Shown here one piece after another: positions 44,515 to 53,432 of a stretch of 64,000 bases of DNA (position 1 is the first letter of the stretch; every line of letters starts with the position of its first letter). The position numbers were made by a program, and so were the translations under genes. The DNA comes from Anaerolineaceae bacterium. GTDB taxonomy: Bacteria > Chloroflexota > Anaerolineae > Anaerolineales > Villigracilaceae. The stretch lies in assembly GCA_009772985.1 (NCBI GenBank), contig WOUS01000001.1, forward strand, positions 186,001 to 250,000, read 5' to 3'. The notes beneath the pieces are model-generated. The model did no database searches and had not been told where the DNA came from. It saw only the letters and a list, made by a program, of their open reading frames with translations.

Positions 44515-45645
44515 ATGAAAGTTACCGTCTTACAGGAAAGCTTGGCGCGCGGCTTGAGCCTGGTCTCCCGCGCAGTTTCGCCGCGCAGCACCCTGCCGGT
44601 GCTGTCGAACGTGCTGATCGCCACCGACGAGGGCCGCCTGCGCCTGTCGGCCACCAATCTCGAACTGGGCATCACCTGCTGGATTGGCGCCAAAATCGAG
44701 GAAGACGGCTCGACCACCGTCCCGGCGCGCACATTCGTGGACCTGGTCGCGACGCTGCCCACCGAGCAGGTCAGCCTGAACCTGAACGCCCAGACCCAGA
44801 CGCTGAACGTGCGCTGCGGCGCGTCGAACACTGACATCAAGTGCATCGACGCGCAGGAGTTCCCGCCCCTGCCCGTCCCGGACATGGAAGGCGCCCTGCA
44901 GTTGAACGTGGCCGATTTCAAGGAGATGATCTCGCAGGTGGTTTTCGCCGCTTCGGTGGACGAGGCCCGCCCGGTGCTGATGGGCGTGCTGGTCACCGTG
45001 GAGAAGGACACCATCACGATGGCCGCCGCCGACGGGTTCCGCCTGTCGGTGCGCAAGGGGACCCTCAGCCAGCCCGCCGCCCAGCCGCTGACCGCCATCA
45101 TCCCGGCGCGCGCCCTGACCGAACTGGGGCGCGTGGTTTCGGACGGGAACGAGATGATCGCGATGGTCCTGCCGAAGGGGCGCGGCCAGGTGGTCTTCCA
45201 CATGAAGGATGTGGAAGTGTCCTCGCAGTTGATTGACGGGACCTTCCCGGATTACCAGCAGATCATCCCGCGCTCGCACAAATCCCGCACCATCCTCTCG
45301 ACCCCGGCCCTGCTCAAGGCCTGCAAGCAGGCCGAGATCTTTGCCCGCGAAGGCTCGAACGTGGCGCGGCTCGACATCAAGTCTTCCGGCGACCTGGAAC
45401 CCGGCGCGGTGGAGATCTCCGCCCAGTCGGAGGAGACCGGCTCGAACGAAACCATCGTGGCCGCGACCATCGAGGGCATCGGACTGCTGATCGCCTTCAA
45501 CGTCAAGTACATGCGCGAGGTGCTGGAGGTGATCAAGTCGCCCAACGTGGCGCTGGAGACCTCCGCGGCGAACGCGCCGGGCGTCATCCGCCCGGTCGGC
45601 GACGAGAATTTCCTGCACGTCATCATGCCGATGCACCTGGGGTAG
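44515..45645 (+). CDS. dnaN: DNA polymerase III beta subunit (sliding clamp)
   Basis: A 376-residue clamp with three repeated domains: MKVTVLQESLARGLSLVSRAV, then the central RPVLMGVLVTVEKDTITMAAADGFRLSV near 155-180, and the C-terminal VIRPVGDENFLHVIMPMHL. Length is standard. GGAAGGAG stands before the ATG. dnaA, recF and gyrB are not adjacent, so this is not an origin-type cluster. A TATACT box occurs 50 bases upstream with a weak -35. Only clamp gene in the window. Confidence 0.97.
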   Translation: MKVTVLQESLARGLSLVSRAVSPRSTLPVLSNVLIATDEGRLRLSATNLELGITCWIGAKIEEDGSTTVPARTFVDLVATLPTEQVSLNLNAQTQTLNVRCGASNTDIKCIDAQEFPPLPVPDMEGALQLNVADFKEMISQVVFAASVDEARPVLMGVLVTVEKDTITMAAADGFRLSVRKGTLSQPAAQPLTAIIPARALTELGRVVSDGNEMIAMVLPKGRGQVVFHMKDVEVSSQLIDGTFPDYQQIIPRSHKSRTILSTPALLKACKQAEIFAREGSNVARLDIKSSGDLEPGAVEISAQSEETGSNETIVAATIEGIGLLIAFNVKYMREVLEVIKSPNVALETSAANAPGVIRPVGDENFLHVIMPMHLG

Positions 45646-45646
45646 T

Positions 45647-45797
45647 CAGTGTACAGTGAACAGTGTACAGTAAACAGTGGATAGTAAGCAGTGGACGCCC
45701 GCGCAATCGCCGCGGGCGTTTTCTGTTATACTGCCGTGAATTACCCCCTCTGAGCACCCAATGACTGTACACTGTCTACTGAACACTGTACACTGAC
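45647..45797. repeat. iterated CAGTGTACAGT-type repeats flanking a short spacer
   Basis: Several copies of CAGTGTACAGT / CAGTGGATAGT (45647-45692) and the complementary ACTGTACACTG text (45764-45796) border a 70-base spacer with a CGCGGGCG stem (GCCCGCGCAA/CGCCGCGGGC) and T-run. The spacer may terminate dnaN. The repeats form large inverted arms. Confidence 0.6.
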
Positions 45798-48113
45798 ATG
45801 ACCCTTCCCGTCCCCTCCGAACGCATCCTCGATATTTACCTGACCATCCGGCAGTACCCGATCCTGCGCGAGCGCATCCGCCCACGCATGCGCCGCGAGT
45901 TGTTTGCGCGCGGCATCATCACCCCGGAGACTTTCGAGGCCGAGGTGCGCGAGAAAGCCATCCAGTCGCAGAAGCGCGAGGGCCTGCACGACCCGTCCGT
46001 GGAAGAGTCGTTCGACATCTGGGAGACGCGGCTGACGCGCATCCGCGACTACCTGACCGATTTCTATTTCGCCTACAACCTGCTCCACGGGGACCTCGAA
46101 CGCATCATCAAGGAGATTCTGAGCGAGCGCGGCGAAACGCCAGACACGATCACCTTTAATCCAGAACTTGCCCCGCAAGAACTGCTCTTCGAGCAGGCCG
46201 AAAGCATCGCGCGCCTGCCCGCCTCCAAACGGAAGAAACTGGATGCGTACCTGCAGGAGATCAAAGTGGTGCTCATCCGCACCATAATCAGCGACCATCT
46301 GGCCTACCTGAACATCGCCCGCAATTGGTTCACCGTGAACGACCTGAAAGAGATCCGCAGCCGCAAGATCGGCTACGGCAAGATCGGCGGCAAATCGGCG
46401 GGGATGATGCTGGCGTACCGCATCCTGCGCGATGCGGCCCCGCCCGAAGTCCGTGACCGGGTGCGCATCCCGGTCTCCTACTTCCTCGCCTCGGACATGT
46501 TCTACACGTTCATGGACAGCAACGGGCTGGCGCACTGGTCCAACCAGAAATACAAACCCGAGGCCGAGATGCGCGCCGAATACCCGCGGCTGGTGCAGGA
46601 TTTCGTGCGCGGAAAATTCCCCAAAGACATCCTCACCCGGCTCGAAACGCTCCTGGCCGAGGCGGGGAAAAGCCCGCTCATCGTGCGCTCGTCCAGCCTG
46701 CTGGAAGACAGTTTCGGCACCTCGTTCGCCGGGAAGTACGACAGTTATTTCTGTCCCAACCAGGGCACGCCGAAGCAAAACCTGGCCGCGCTGACGCAAG
46801 CCATCGCCCGCGTCTACGCCTCGTGCATGAACCCCGACGCCCTGCTCTACCGCCACCAGAAACAGTTGGTGGACTACGATGAGCGCATCGCCATCCTGCT
46901 CCAGTTCGTGGAGGGCGAGCGGTTCGGGACCTGCTTCCTGCCCCAGGCGGCGGGCGCGGCCTTCAGCCGCAACCTCTACCGCTGGTCGCCGCAGATCCGG
47001 CCGGAGGACGGCTTCGTGCGCCTGGTCTGGGGACTGGGGACGCGCGCCGTGGATGCCGTGGGCGACGACACGCCGCGGCTGGTGGCGCTCAGCCATCCCA
47101 CCCTGCATCCCGCCGACTCGGCCAAAGCCATCCGCCAGCACTCCCAGAAATTCGTGGACCTGCTCGACCTGAAAGCGAACACCCTCCGCACGCTGCCGGT
47201 GGGCGAGGCGCTGACCGCCGACTACCCGGCCCTGCGCTACATCGTGCAGGTGGAGGAAGACGGCTTCCTCAGTCCGCTGAGCAGCGCGCTGGCCGACCCC
47301 GACCGGCTGGTGGTCACGTTCGACACATTCCTGCGCCGCACCCCGTTCGCCGAAACCATGCGGACGATGCTCACCACGCTCGAAACGCATTACCGCTCGC
47401 CGGTGGACACCGAGTTCACGGCGGAGATTGTCGAAGAAACGGCCGGCAGGCCCGAGGTCCGCATAACGCTGCTCCAGTGCCGCCCGCAGAGCGCGCTGGC
47501 CGAGGAGCGCGCCGCCGCCCTGCCGGACACCATCCCGCCGGCCGACGTTGTTTTTGCCACCCGGCGCATGGTCCCGCGCGGCGCGGTGTACGGCATCCGT
47601 TATGTGCTGTTCGTCACGCCGGAGGGATATTTCAGCCTGGACCCGGCCGGCCGCGCCCGGCTGGAGCGCGCCATCGGGACGCTCAACACCGCCCTGAAGG
47701 ACGAGACGTTCATCTGCGTCGGGCCGGGGCGCTGGGGCACATCCACCCCGGGCCTCGGGGTTGCCATCCGCTACGGGGACATTTACCACACCCGCGCCCT
47801 GGTGGAACTGACCGGCGAAGGCGTCAGCCGGGACCTCGAGCCGTCGTTCGGCACACATTTCTTCCAGGACCTGATGGAGGCGCACATCTATCCGCTTGCG
47901 CTGAGACTGGGCGAGAGCGGCACCGCCTTCAACCGGGACTTTTTCTACACGCCCCCCAACCGCCTCGCAGACTTCCTCCCCGCCGATGAGTCGCTGCTGC
48001 AAAGCCTGCGCCTGGTGCGCGTGGACGATTTCCGCGCCGGCCACAGCCTGAGCCTGGTGATGGACGACAGCCAGAACCGCGCCGCGGCCTTCCTCCAGCC
48101 GGACAAACCTTGA
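45798..48113 (+). CDS. PEP/pyruvate-binding (PPDK_N) domain protein without the phospho-His domain
   Basis: A 771-residue protein. An N-terminal helical region (1-190) precedes a PPDK_N/ATP-grasp domain: YGKIGGKSAGMMLAYRIL near 192, LIVRSSSLLEDSFGTSFAGKYDSYF near 294, VRLVWGLGTRAVDAVGDD near 411 and ITLLQCRPQS near 556. These match the nucleotide-binding domain of PEP synthase and PPDK. The catalytic His domain (TGGxxSHxA) and the PEP-binding barrel are missing. A different 200-residue C-terminus (GPGRWGTSTPGLGVAIRYGDIYHTRALVEL) follows. It could phosphorylate another acceptor; the substrate is unknown. Confidence 0.78.
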   Translation: MTLPVPSERILDIYLTIRQYPILRERIRPRMRRELFARGIITPETFEAEVREKAIQSQKREGLHDPSVEESFDIWETRLTRIRDYLTDFYFAYNLLHGDLERIIKEILSERGETPDTITFNPELAPQELLFEQAESIARLPASKRKKLDAYLQEIKVVLIRTIISDHLAYLNIARNWFTVNDLKEIRSRKIGYGKIGGKSAGMMLAYRILRDAAPPEVRDRVRIPVSYFLASDMFYTFMDSNGLAHWSNQKYKPEAEMRAEYPRLVQDFVRGKFPKDILTRLETLLAEAGKSPLIVRSSSLLEDSFGTSFAGKYDSYFCPNQGTPKQNLAALTQAIARVYASCMNPDALLYRHQKQLVDYDERIAILLQFVEGERFGTCFLPQAAGAAFSRNLYRWSPQIRPEDGFVRLVWGLGTRAVDAVGDDTPRLVALSHPTLHPADSAKAIRQHSQKFVDLLDLKANTLRTLPVGEALTADYPALRYIVQVEEDGFLSPLSSALADPDRLVVTFDTFLRRTPFAETMRTMLTTLETHYRSPVDTEFTAEIVEETAGRPEVRITLLQCRPQSALAEERAAALPDTIPPADVVFATRRMVPRGAVYGIRYVLFVTPEGYFSLDPAGRARLERAIGTLNTALKDETFICVGPGRWGTSTPGLGVAIRYGDIYHTRALVELTGEGVSRDLEPSFGTHFFQDLMEAHIYPLALRLGESGTAFNRDFFYTPPNRLADFLPADESLLQSLRLVRVDDFRAGHSLSLVMDDSQNRAAAFLQPDKP

Positions 48114-48133
48114 GCCGCGTTTCCCGGGGAATC

Positions 48134-48162
48134 AAAACGGGGCAGATTGCATCTGCCCCGTT
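48134..48162. terminator. terminator between convergent genes
   Basis: CGGGGCAGAT / ATCTGCCCCG with a three-base loop; AAAA on the left makes it an efficient terminator for the minus-strand histidine kinase. Confidence 0.7.
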
Positions 48163-48179
48163 GCTGTTGGTTCGGCGAC

Positions 48180-48340
48180 TGTTCACCTGACACTTTGGAA
48201 ATTGGACGCGGATGAACCCTTCGTTGCACTCAGGGCAGGCTGCGGAAAACGCGGATTTTCTTCTCTCAAAAACAAACAAAACGCTCTTATCCGCGCTCGT
48301 CGGCGCTCGTCGGCGCTCGTCCGCGTCCCGTTTAACTGTC
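48180..48340. repeat. repeat-like intergenic text behind the histidine kinase
   Basis: Contains three successive CGCTCGTCGG-like units (48293-48325) and ATCCGCG / CGCGGAT pairs. It resembles the GCGAATT/ATCCGCG text at 39056-39140. No gene seen. Confidence 0.5.
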
Positions 48341-48358
48341 GGGGCGCGGGTCCGGCGA

Positions 48359-49642
48359 TCACTCGATGAAGGGAGGCGTCATCTGCGCCAGGTTCGAGGT
48401 GGCAATGACCGGCAGCAGTACCTTGAACGTGGCGCCTTTGCCTGGGCCGTCGCTCTCGGCCCAGATCTTCCCGGCATGGGCTTCGATCAAGCCCTGGGTG
48501 ATGGACAGGCCGACGCCGAGGCCGGCATGACGGCGGGTGGTATGCGGCTCGACCTGGTAGAACTCCCTGAAAATCTTCTGCAACTCCCCGCGCTCGATGC
48601 CGACGCCGGTATCCTGGACCCACGACAGGACCGCCCCGCCCGCCTGCAGGCTGGCGCCCATCGTGATCCTGCCTCCCTCCGGCGTGAAGCGGATGGCGTT
48701 GTCGAGCAGGTTGACAAAGGCAGAGGTCAGTTTCTGCGGGTCGCACTTGACCGGCAGGGGCTGCTCGGGGAGGTCGAAAACCACCTGCTGGTTCCTGGCC
48801 TCGGCCAGCGGCTTGATCTCGGTGTGCGCCGAGCGCAGCACCTGCTGGATGGGCACCACCAGCCGGTGCATGACCATCTCTTTGGCGCGCAGCATGTTCA
48901 GGTTGGTCATCGAGTCCACCAGCGAGCGCATCTGCATGGCGGCGTTGAGCACCTGCCGGGCATGGTCCGAGAGTTCGCCCGGCGACTCCTCCTGGAGGAA
49001 CGAGGCGTATCCGATGATGATGCCCAGCGGGGTGCGCAGTTCGTGGGAGGCCAGCGCCAGGAAATTCGTCTTCAACTGGTCGGCGGCGCGCAGGTCATCG
49101 TACGCGTCCTGCAACGCCTTGACCAGCCGGGCATTGTGGATGGCGACCGCCGCCTGCGAGGCGATCACCGACAGGAGGTCCACGTCGGATTCGTCGAACG
49201 TCCCGTCCTGCTTGTTCAATGCCTCCAGCACGCCGGTGGGACGATCTTTGATGCGCATCGGCACGCCGAGCAGGGTCTTGACTTCAAAAGCCACGTGCTT
49301 CGAAACCATCCCGTAATGGCGCGGGTCGCTCTGCACGTCGGACAGCACGATGGCCTGGTTCTTGCGGAAGATGAACCCGGCCAGGCTGCCGTCCAGCGGG
49401 ACCGGGATCTCGGCCAGCCGCTTCGGGTCCGACCCGGTGGCGGCGGCGAACACCAGGCTGTTCTTTTTCTCGTCGTGCAGCAGGATCGAGACCGCCTGGC
49501 AGTCGAGGATCTCCGCCGCGGTGCGGATGATGAACTGGAGCAGTTCGTCCAGGTTGAGGGTCGAGTTGAGCGTGACGCTCACCTCGACCAACCGGGCCAT
49601 CTGTTCGGCCATCTGGCGGAGTTCGGGTTTTTGTTCAGACAT
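48359..49642 (-). CDS. GAF-domain sensor histidine kinase
   Basis: A cytoplasmic two-component kinase, 427 residues from ATG 49642 (ATG 49657 is possible). A GAF domain (about 25-165: LQFIIRTAAEILDCQAVSILLHDE, GVPMRIKDRPTGVLEALNK) precedes a HisKA dimerisation helix with ALASHELRTPLG (His near 200) and an HATPase_c domain with VNLLDNAIRFTP, DTGVGI and GLGVGLSIT boxes. No membrane helix and no adjacent response regulator, so the partner lies elsewhere. A promoter and a GAAC-N4-GTTC palindrome lie upstream. The GAF ligand is unknown. Confidence 0.92.
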   Translation of the reverse strand: MSEQKPELRQMAEQMARLVEVSVTLNSTLNLDELLQFIIRTAAEILDCQAVSILLHDEKKNSLVFAAATGSDPKRLAEIPVPLDGSLAGFIFRKNQAIVLSDVQSDPRHYGMVSKHVAFEVKTLLGVPMRIKDRPTGVLEALNKQDGTFDESDVDLLSVIASQAAVAIHNARLVKALQDAYDDLRAADQLKTNFLALASHELRTPLGIIIGYASFLQEESPGELSDHARQVLNAAMQMRSLVDSMTNLNMLRAKEMVMHRLVVPIQQVLRSAHTEIKPLAEARNQQVVFDLPEQPLPVKCDPQKLTSAFVNLLDNAIRFTPEGGRITMGASLQAGGAVLSWVQDTGVGIERGELQKIFREFYQVEPHTTRRHAGLGVGLSITQGLIEAHAGKIWAESDGPGKGATFKVLLPVIATSNLAQMTPPFIE

Positions 49643-49661
49643 AACCAACCTGCGCATTCAT

Positions 49662-49690
49662 AGTTTAGCCCGAAACGGGGAGAGAAGCAA
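49662..49690 (-). promoter_or_regulatory. promoter of the histidine kinase gene
   Basis: Minus-strand TTGCTT (complement of 49685-49690), 17-base spacer, TAAACT (complement of 49662-49667). Confidence 0.6.
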
Positions 49691-49702
49691 GTGGCATTTT
49701 GA

Positions 49703-49720
49703 TTAGAACGTATGTTCTAA
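49703..49720. promoter_or_regulatory. LexA/DinR-like palindrome
   Basis: TTAGAAC-GTAT-GTTCTAA is a perfect palindrome that contains GAACGTATGTTC, a match to the Gram-positive SOS box GAACRNRYGTTC. It sits 12 bases upstream of the -35 of the histidine kinase promoter. Whether LexA binds is not known; another dimeric regulator is possible. Confidence 0.5.
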
Positions 49721-49732
49721 CGCGGTGGGGGC

Positions 49733-49763
49733 AAAAAAGAGTCCCCGGCAAACCGGGGACTCC
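49733..49763 (-). terminator. terminator of the ABC operon
   Basis: GAGTCCCCGG / CCGGGGACTC around a four-base loop, followed on the minus strand by TTTTTT. Confidence 0.85.
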
Positions 49764-49777
49764 CTGCGTTTCGGGAA

Positions 49778-50539
49778 CTACACTTCCTGCCGCCGGAAGA
49801 CCAGCCAGGCCGCGGCCAGCGCGGCGGCGATCATCCCCAGACTGACCCAAAACGCCGGCCAGGCCGGGTCCCCTCCACCGAGCGCCAGCACCATGCCCCA
49901 CTCGAACAGCCGCCCCGGAAAGTATTCCCCGACACGCGGCAGCGACCCGACTCCCGCCACCAGCACCAGCCCGGCGAAGGCCAGTCCGGCCGCCGCGCCC
50001 TGCGTGCGCGCCAGCGTGCTGCACAGCAGCGTCACGGCGATGTAAACGAGGAAGACCAGCAGCATCAATCCATTGAGCGCCAGGAACGGTCCCCACGCCA
50101 ACGGTTCGAACAACAGCAGTGTGTAATACCAACAGCCGAGCGCGGCCACAGCCAGGCTGACCGCAAACGCCACCGCCAGCGCGGCGAACTTCGCCATCAA
50201 AAAGTCCAGCCGCGAGACCGGGTGCGCCAGCATCATCGCCGCCGTGCCGCGTTCCTTCTCCTGCGCCACCGCCCCCATGCTCATCAGCACGGCCAGCAGG
50301 ATGCCGAACTGGCTCATATTCTTCACGTACTGCCCGACCGCGTCCGCCACCGTCGGCGCGGGAATCATCTCGGCCAAACCGGCGGGCATGTCGGGGATGG
50401 ACTTGAGCAGTTCCGGCGTGAACTTTGCCAGCAGGGGCGAAGTCAGCCCAAAGGCCGCCAGCACCGCCGCCACGATCAAGAAGCGTTTGGTGCGCCATTG
50501 CTCGGTCAGTTCCTTGCGGAGAACGCTGAAGAAGTTCAT
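49778..50539 (-). CDS. ABC-2 type transporter permease (YxlG/NosY-like)
   Basis: A 253-residue membrane protein starting at ATG 50539, which overlaps the ATPase stop (ATGA). Starts [20 protein letters not shown] as ABC-2 permeases do, then six helices; the conserved loop QEKERGTAAMMLAHPVSRLDFLMAKF near 100-125 is the ABC-2 signature. It pairs with the upstream ATPase. The order PLDc_N protein - ATPase - permease is that of Bacillus yxlE-yxlF-yxlG. Confidence 0.88.
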   Translation of the reverse strand: MNFFSVLRKELTEQWRTKRFLIVAAVLAAFGLTSPLLAKFTPELLKSIPDMPAGLAEMIPAPTVADAVGQYVKNMSQFGILLAVLMSMGAVAQEKERGTAAMMLAHPVSRLDFLMAKFAALAVAFAVSLAVAALGCWYYTLLLFEPLAWGPFLALNGLMLLVFLVYIAVTLLCSTLARTQGAAAGLAFAGLVLVAGVGSLPRVGEYFPGRLFEWGMVLALGGGDPAWPAFWVSLGMIAAALAAAWLVFRRQEV

Positions 50540-51465
50540 TGCGCCGCCTCCTTCCCGACCAGTTGCAGGAATACATCTTCCAGCGACGGGCGCGCCTCCT
50601 CGAACCGCCGCAGGATGACCTCCTGGGCGACGGCGGAAGGCAGGATCTCCCGCCGGGCGCGGGCGATGTCGTTGACGGTGACGCGCACGACCGCATTCTC
50701 CAGTTTGACAGCGGCGGCCCACGGCTGGACCCTGAGCCTGTCCGCCCATCGTGAAGCCGACGCGGCGTCCGCGGCTTCGGCCTCGAAGACCGGCCGGGCG
50801 TAGCGCTCCATCAATTCCTCACGCGGCGACTGGATGACCATCCGGCCGCGGGCGATGATCCCGACCACGCTGCAGACGCGTTCCACGTCGGCCAGGATGT
50901 GCGAGGACATCAGCACGGTGCATTGGCCGCGCAGGTCTTCGATCAGGGTGAGCATCTCCTTGCGCCCGATCGGGTCGAGCGCGCTGACGGGTTCGTCCAG
51001 CAGCAGGACTTCCGGCTTGTGGACCAGGGCGGCGGCCAGTCCCAGCCGCTGCCTCATTCCTCGGGAAAACCCGCCAATGCGCCGCTTGCCGGCCTCGGCC
51101 AGGCTGACCAGGTCGAGCAGTTCGCGGGTCTGCCGGGAGCGGTCAGCGGAGGAAAGTCCGTGCAGGCGGGCGAGGTAGTCGAGGAACTCGCGCGGCGTCA
51201 TCCAGGGATAGAAGGCCGGTTCCTCAGGCAGGCAGCCGATGCGGCGGGAGAGGGCGCGGCGGTCGGCGCTGGCGTCCAGCCCGGCAACGGCGGCCCGGCC
51301 CGCGGTCCCGCGCGCCAGGCCGGACAGGATGCGCAGGGTGGTGGTCTTGCCCGCCCCGTTCGGTCCGAGGAAGCCGAAGATGGTCCCGGCTTCGACGGTC
51401 ATGTCCAGCCCGTCGAGTGCGCGGATGGAGCCATAGTGTTTGTGAAGATTCTCGATTTGGATCAT
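50536..51465 (-). CDS. ABC transporter ATPase (YxlF-like)
   Basis: A 309-residue ABC ATPase of the ABC-2 drug/antibiotic group. Walker A is GPNGAGKTT near 38, the signature [17 protein letters not shown] near 134, Walker [14 protein letters not shown] near 155 and the switch His in SSHIL. A C-terminal extension of about 90 residues is usual for this group. The ATG at 51465 overlaps the end of the small PLDc_N-like gene. Substrate unknown. Confidence 0.92.
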   Translation of the reverse strand: MIQIENLHKHYGSIRALDGLDMTVEAGTIFGFLGPNGAGKTTTLRILSGLARGTAGRAAVAGLDASADRRALSRRIGCLPEEPAFYPWMTPREFLDYLARLHGLSSADRSRQTRELLDLVSLAEAGKRRIGGFSRGMRQRLGLAAALVHKPEVLLLDEPVSALDPIGRKEMLTLIEDLRGQCTVLMSSHILADVERVCSVVGIIARGRMVIQSPREELMERYARPVFEAEAADAASASRWADRLRVQPWAAAVKLENAVVRVTVNDIARARREILPSAVAQEVILRRFEEARPSLEDVFLQLVGKEAAQ

Positions 51466-51665
51466 TCGTCTTTCCTGCCAATCACGAAGTAAACGATGGG
51501 GCCGATGAAGTTGACCAGCACGATGACCAGCAGCCAGGCCCATTTGGGGCCGCGGGTCTCTTCCCGCTTGAGCAGATCCACGAGGGCGGCGATCATGAGA
51601 GCAAGTTCAATCACGATCACCGGGATGAGGAAGGGAAGGTATTGCTGGATTTCCGAGAGTTCCAT
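51462..51665 (-). CDS. small PLDc_N-domain membrane protein (YxlE-like)
   Basis: A 67-residue two-helix protein (about 9-32 and 42-62) with VDLLKREETRGPKWAWLLVIVLVNFIGPIVYFVIGRK, the PLDc_N pattern. In Bacillus, YxlE of this type is part of the sigY operon and precedes the YxlF/YxlG transporter; the same order is kept here. Four-base overlap with the ATPase. Confidence 0.82.
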   Translation of the reverse strand: MELSEIQQYLPFLIPVIVIELALMIAALVDLLKREETRGPKWAWLLVIVLVNFIGPIVYFVIGRKDE

Positions 51666-51677
51666 TTTGACTCACTT

Positions 51678-51893
51678 TCAAGGCATGGAGCGCCAGCGGC
51701 GGGCGGTGCGGTCGAGCGGCCGCTTGGCGATCACCTGCCCCTGGTTGGTGTTTTCGATCATGCGGTAGGCGGCAACCTCCCAGCCTTCCTCGCCCCATTG
51801 GTTGAGTTCGGCTTCCAGGGCATCATCCTTGACGCCTTTGAAGAACGTTCCGAAGGTCTTGACGCGGTATTCCCATTGATTGAGTTCTGACAT
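51678..51893 (-). CDS. DUF4177-like small protein
   Basis: A 71-residue protein from ATG 51893, preceded by GGAGG. It starts MSELNQWEYRVKTF and contains LNQWGEEGWEVAAYRMI, the characteristic WEY...LNxxGxxGWE pattern of DUF4177. Soluble, probably a small beta-alpha fold. Lies 12 bases upstream of the YxlE-like gene in the same operon. Function unknown. Confidence 0.8.
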   Translation of the reverse strand: MSELNQWEYRVKTFGTFFKGVKDDALEAELNQWGEEGWEVAAYRMIENTNQGQVIAKRPLDRTARRWRSMP

Positions 51894-52038
51894 TCTTGCC
51901 TCCAAAAACCGGGCGGGAAGAAGGAGTTATTTTCAGCCAGGGCTTCTACAGCGGCTGTTCCACGTGAAACGTTTCGGGCCGCCAGCCCAGCCGGGGAGTC
52001 CCGGCAAGGCTGGATCCGGTTTCACGAGAAAGGGCAGG

Positions 52039-52980
52039 CTATTTTTTGTCCTTGGGCAGGTTCTGCTGCGCCAGCGAGACCATGCCGCTCAACCCGCCCA
52101 GATTCATCGTATCCACCGCGCTGCTGGGGACGATGACCAGCGCGCCCTTTTCTTTCAGGCCTTCGAAGAGCATGTTCATGGCCCGCAGGTGCAGGGCGGT
52201 CGGGTTGTTGATATAGGCTTTGGAAGCTTCCGCGAACGAGTCGGCAATCTGCATTTCCGATTCGCCCAGGATGACGCGCGCCTGGCGTTCGCGCTCGGCC
52301 TGCGCCTGGCGGGACATGGCATCTTCCAGGTCCGGCGGGATGACCACGTCGCGGATCTCCACCGACTGGACGGTGATGCCCCAGGGCGTGGTGCGTTCGT
52401 CAATGATCTTCTGCAGTTCGGCGTCCATTTTGGCGCGGCCGACCAGGATGTCGGCCAGCATACTTTGACCGATGATTTCGCGCAAGGCGGTCTGGGCGGC
52501 CCAGGCGATGGCGGCGCGGTAGTCGGCCACCTCGAGGGCGGCTTTCTCCGCGTCCCAGACAACCCAGAACAGGACCGCGTCCACATCCACGGGGACGGTG
52601 TCCTTCGTCAGCGTTTTCTCGGCAGCGAAGGGCGTGACCATGACGCGGTGGTCAATCCAGTTCGGGATAGAGTCGATGATCGGGATGATCCAGAAGGCTC
52701 CAGGTCCGGCAAGTTTAGTGAAGCGGCCCAGACGCAGGATGATGGCCTTATCCCACTGCGAAGCCACTTTGAGGCCGAAGAGGAAGTACATCCCGACCAG
52801 CGTCCAGCCGAGGATCCAGACCGGCGTCCAGATTTCAGCCAGGATGTTCGAGAGCAGGACTCCGCCGAGGGCGCCGAGCAGAAGGAAGATCAGGAATATG
52901 GCGCCGGCGATGGCAGGGATATGCTGATCTTGCATTTGCTTGATTTGGCTTGCGTTTTTTGTGGTCACGGGGGCAGACAT
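52039..52980 (-). CDS. SPFH/Band 7 protein (slipin, stomatin-like)
   Basis: A 313-residue membrane scaffold from ATG 52980 after AAGGAG. An N-terminal cytoplasmic stretch is followed by two hydrophobic segments (about 22-45 and 52-70) and the SPFH domain (AIILRLGRFTKLAGPGAFWIIPIID, VPVDVDAVLFWVVWD, WGITVQSVEIRDVVIPPDLEDAM). A coiled helix (QAQAERERQARVILGESEMQIA) and a C-terminal helix follow. Slipins oligomerise and organise membrane patches. No NfeD partner is seen beside it, but the ABC transporter is in the same strand run. Confidence 0.9.
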   Translation of the reverse strand: MSAPVTTKNASQIKQMQDQHIPAIAGAIFLIFLLLGALGGVLLSNILAEIWTPVWILGWTLVGMYFLFGLKVASQWDKAIILRLGRFTKLAGPGAFWIIPIIDSIPNWIDHRVMVTPFAAEKTLTKDTVPVDVDAVLFWVVWDAEKAALEVADYRAAIAWAAQTALREIIGQSMLADILVGRAKMDAELQKIIDERTTPWGITVQSVEIRDVVIPPDLEDAMSRQAQAERERQARVILGESEMQIADSFAEASKAYINNPTALHLRAMNMLFEGLKEKGALVIVPSSAVDTMNLGGLSGMVSLAQQNLPKDKK

Positions 52981-53003
52981 GGCATTCTCCTTTTGTTGGC
53001 TCG

Positions 53004-53432
53004 TTATTTGCTGGCGGCGCGCAGGTTGGGCGAGTCGAAGAACAGACCTTCGACCTGCGTCCCGCCAATCCGGAAGACGATCGTCACGACCACATCCTCC
53101 AGTTCGTAGGCGCAGCGGATGCGATAGACGGCGAAGTCGTCCTGGTTGGAGAGGCTCATTTCGCCGCACGAAACGTAATTCCCGCTGGCAGTGTAGAGCA
53201 GGCCGCGCAGTTGCAGGAACTGGTCCTCAGGGAAGGCGGCAAACATCTCGGCGCTGAAGTCGCGCGTGAAAGCCGAGTAATTGCCCGTGTTGATGGCGGT
53301 CAGCAGGTGGCCGGTCACGGAGAGGACCTGCGCGTCGTTCAGGCCAGCGGGACTGGACGTTCCGCACCCGGCCGCGAGAATGGACAGGACAGCCAGCAGG
53401 CTTGCGATGGAAACGGATCTGGTTTTGGTCAT
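53004..53432 (-). CDS. small lipoprotein (DUF3887-like)
   Basis: A 142-residue lipoprotein: signal peptide with lipobox LAAGC (Cys 23), then a cone-shaped NTF2/DUF3887-like domain (VTGHLLTAINTGNYSAFTRDFSAEM, FLQLRGLLYTASGNYVSC). Two further cysteines could pair. It overlaps gntR by four bases and precedes the slipin gene by 23 bases. Confidence 0.75.
   Translation of the reverse strand: MTKTRSVSIASLLAVLSILAAGCGTSSPAGLNDAQVLSVTGHLLTAINTGNYSAFTRDFSAEMFAAFPEDQFLQLRGLLYTASGNYVSCGEMSLSNQDDFAVYRIRCAYELEDVVVTIVFRIGGTQVEGLFFDSPNLRAASK

Noticed and set aside
44444-45645. Replication origin beside dnaN
   Set aside because: No dnaA, no cluster of DnaA boxes, and the gap before dnaN is only 71 bases.
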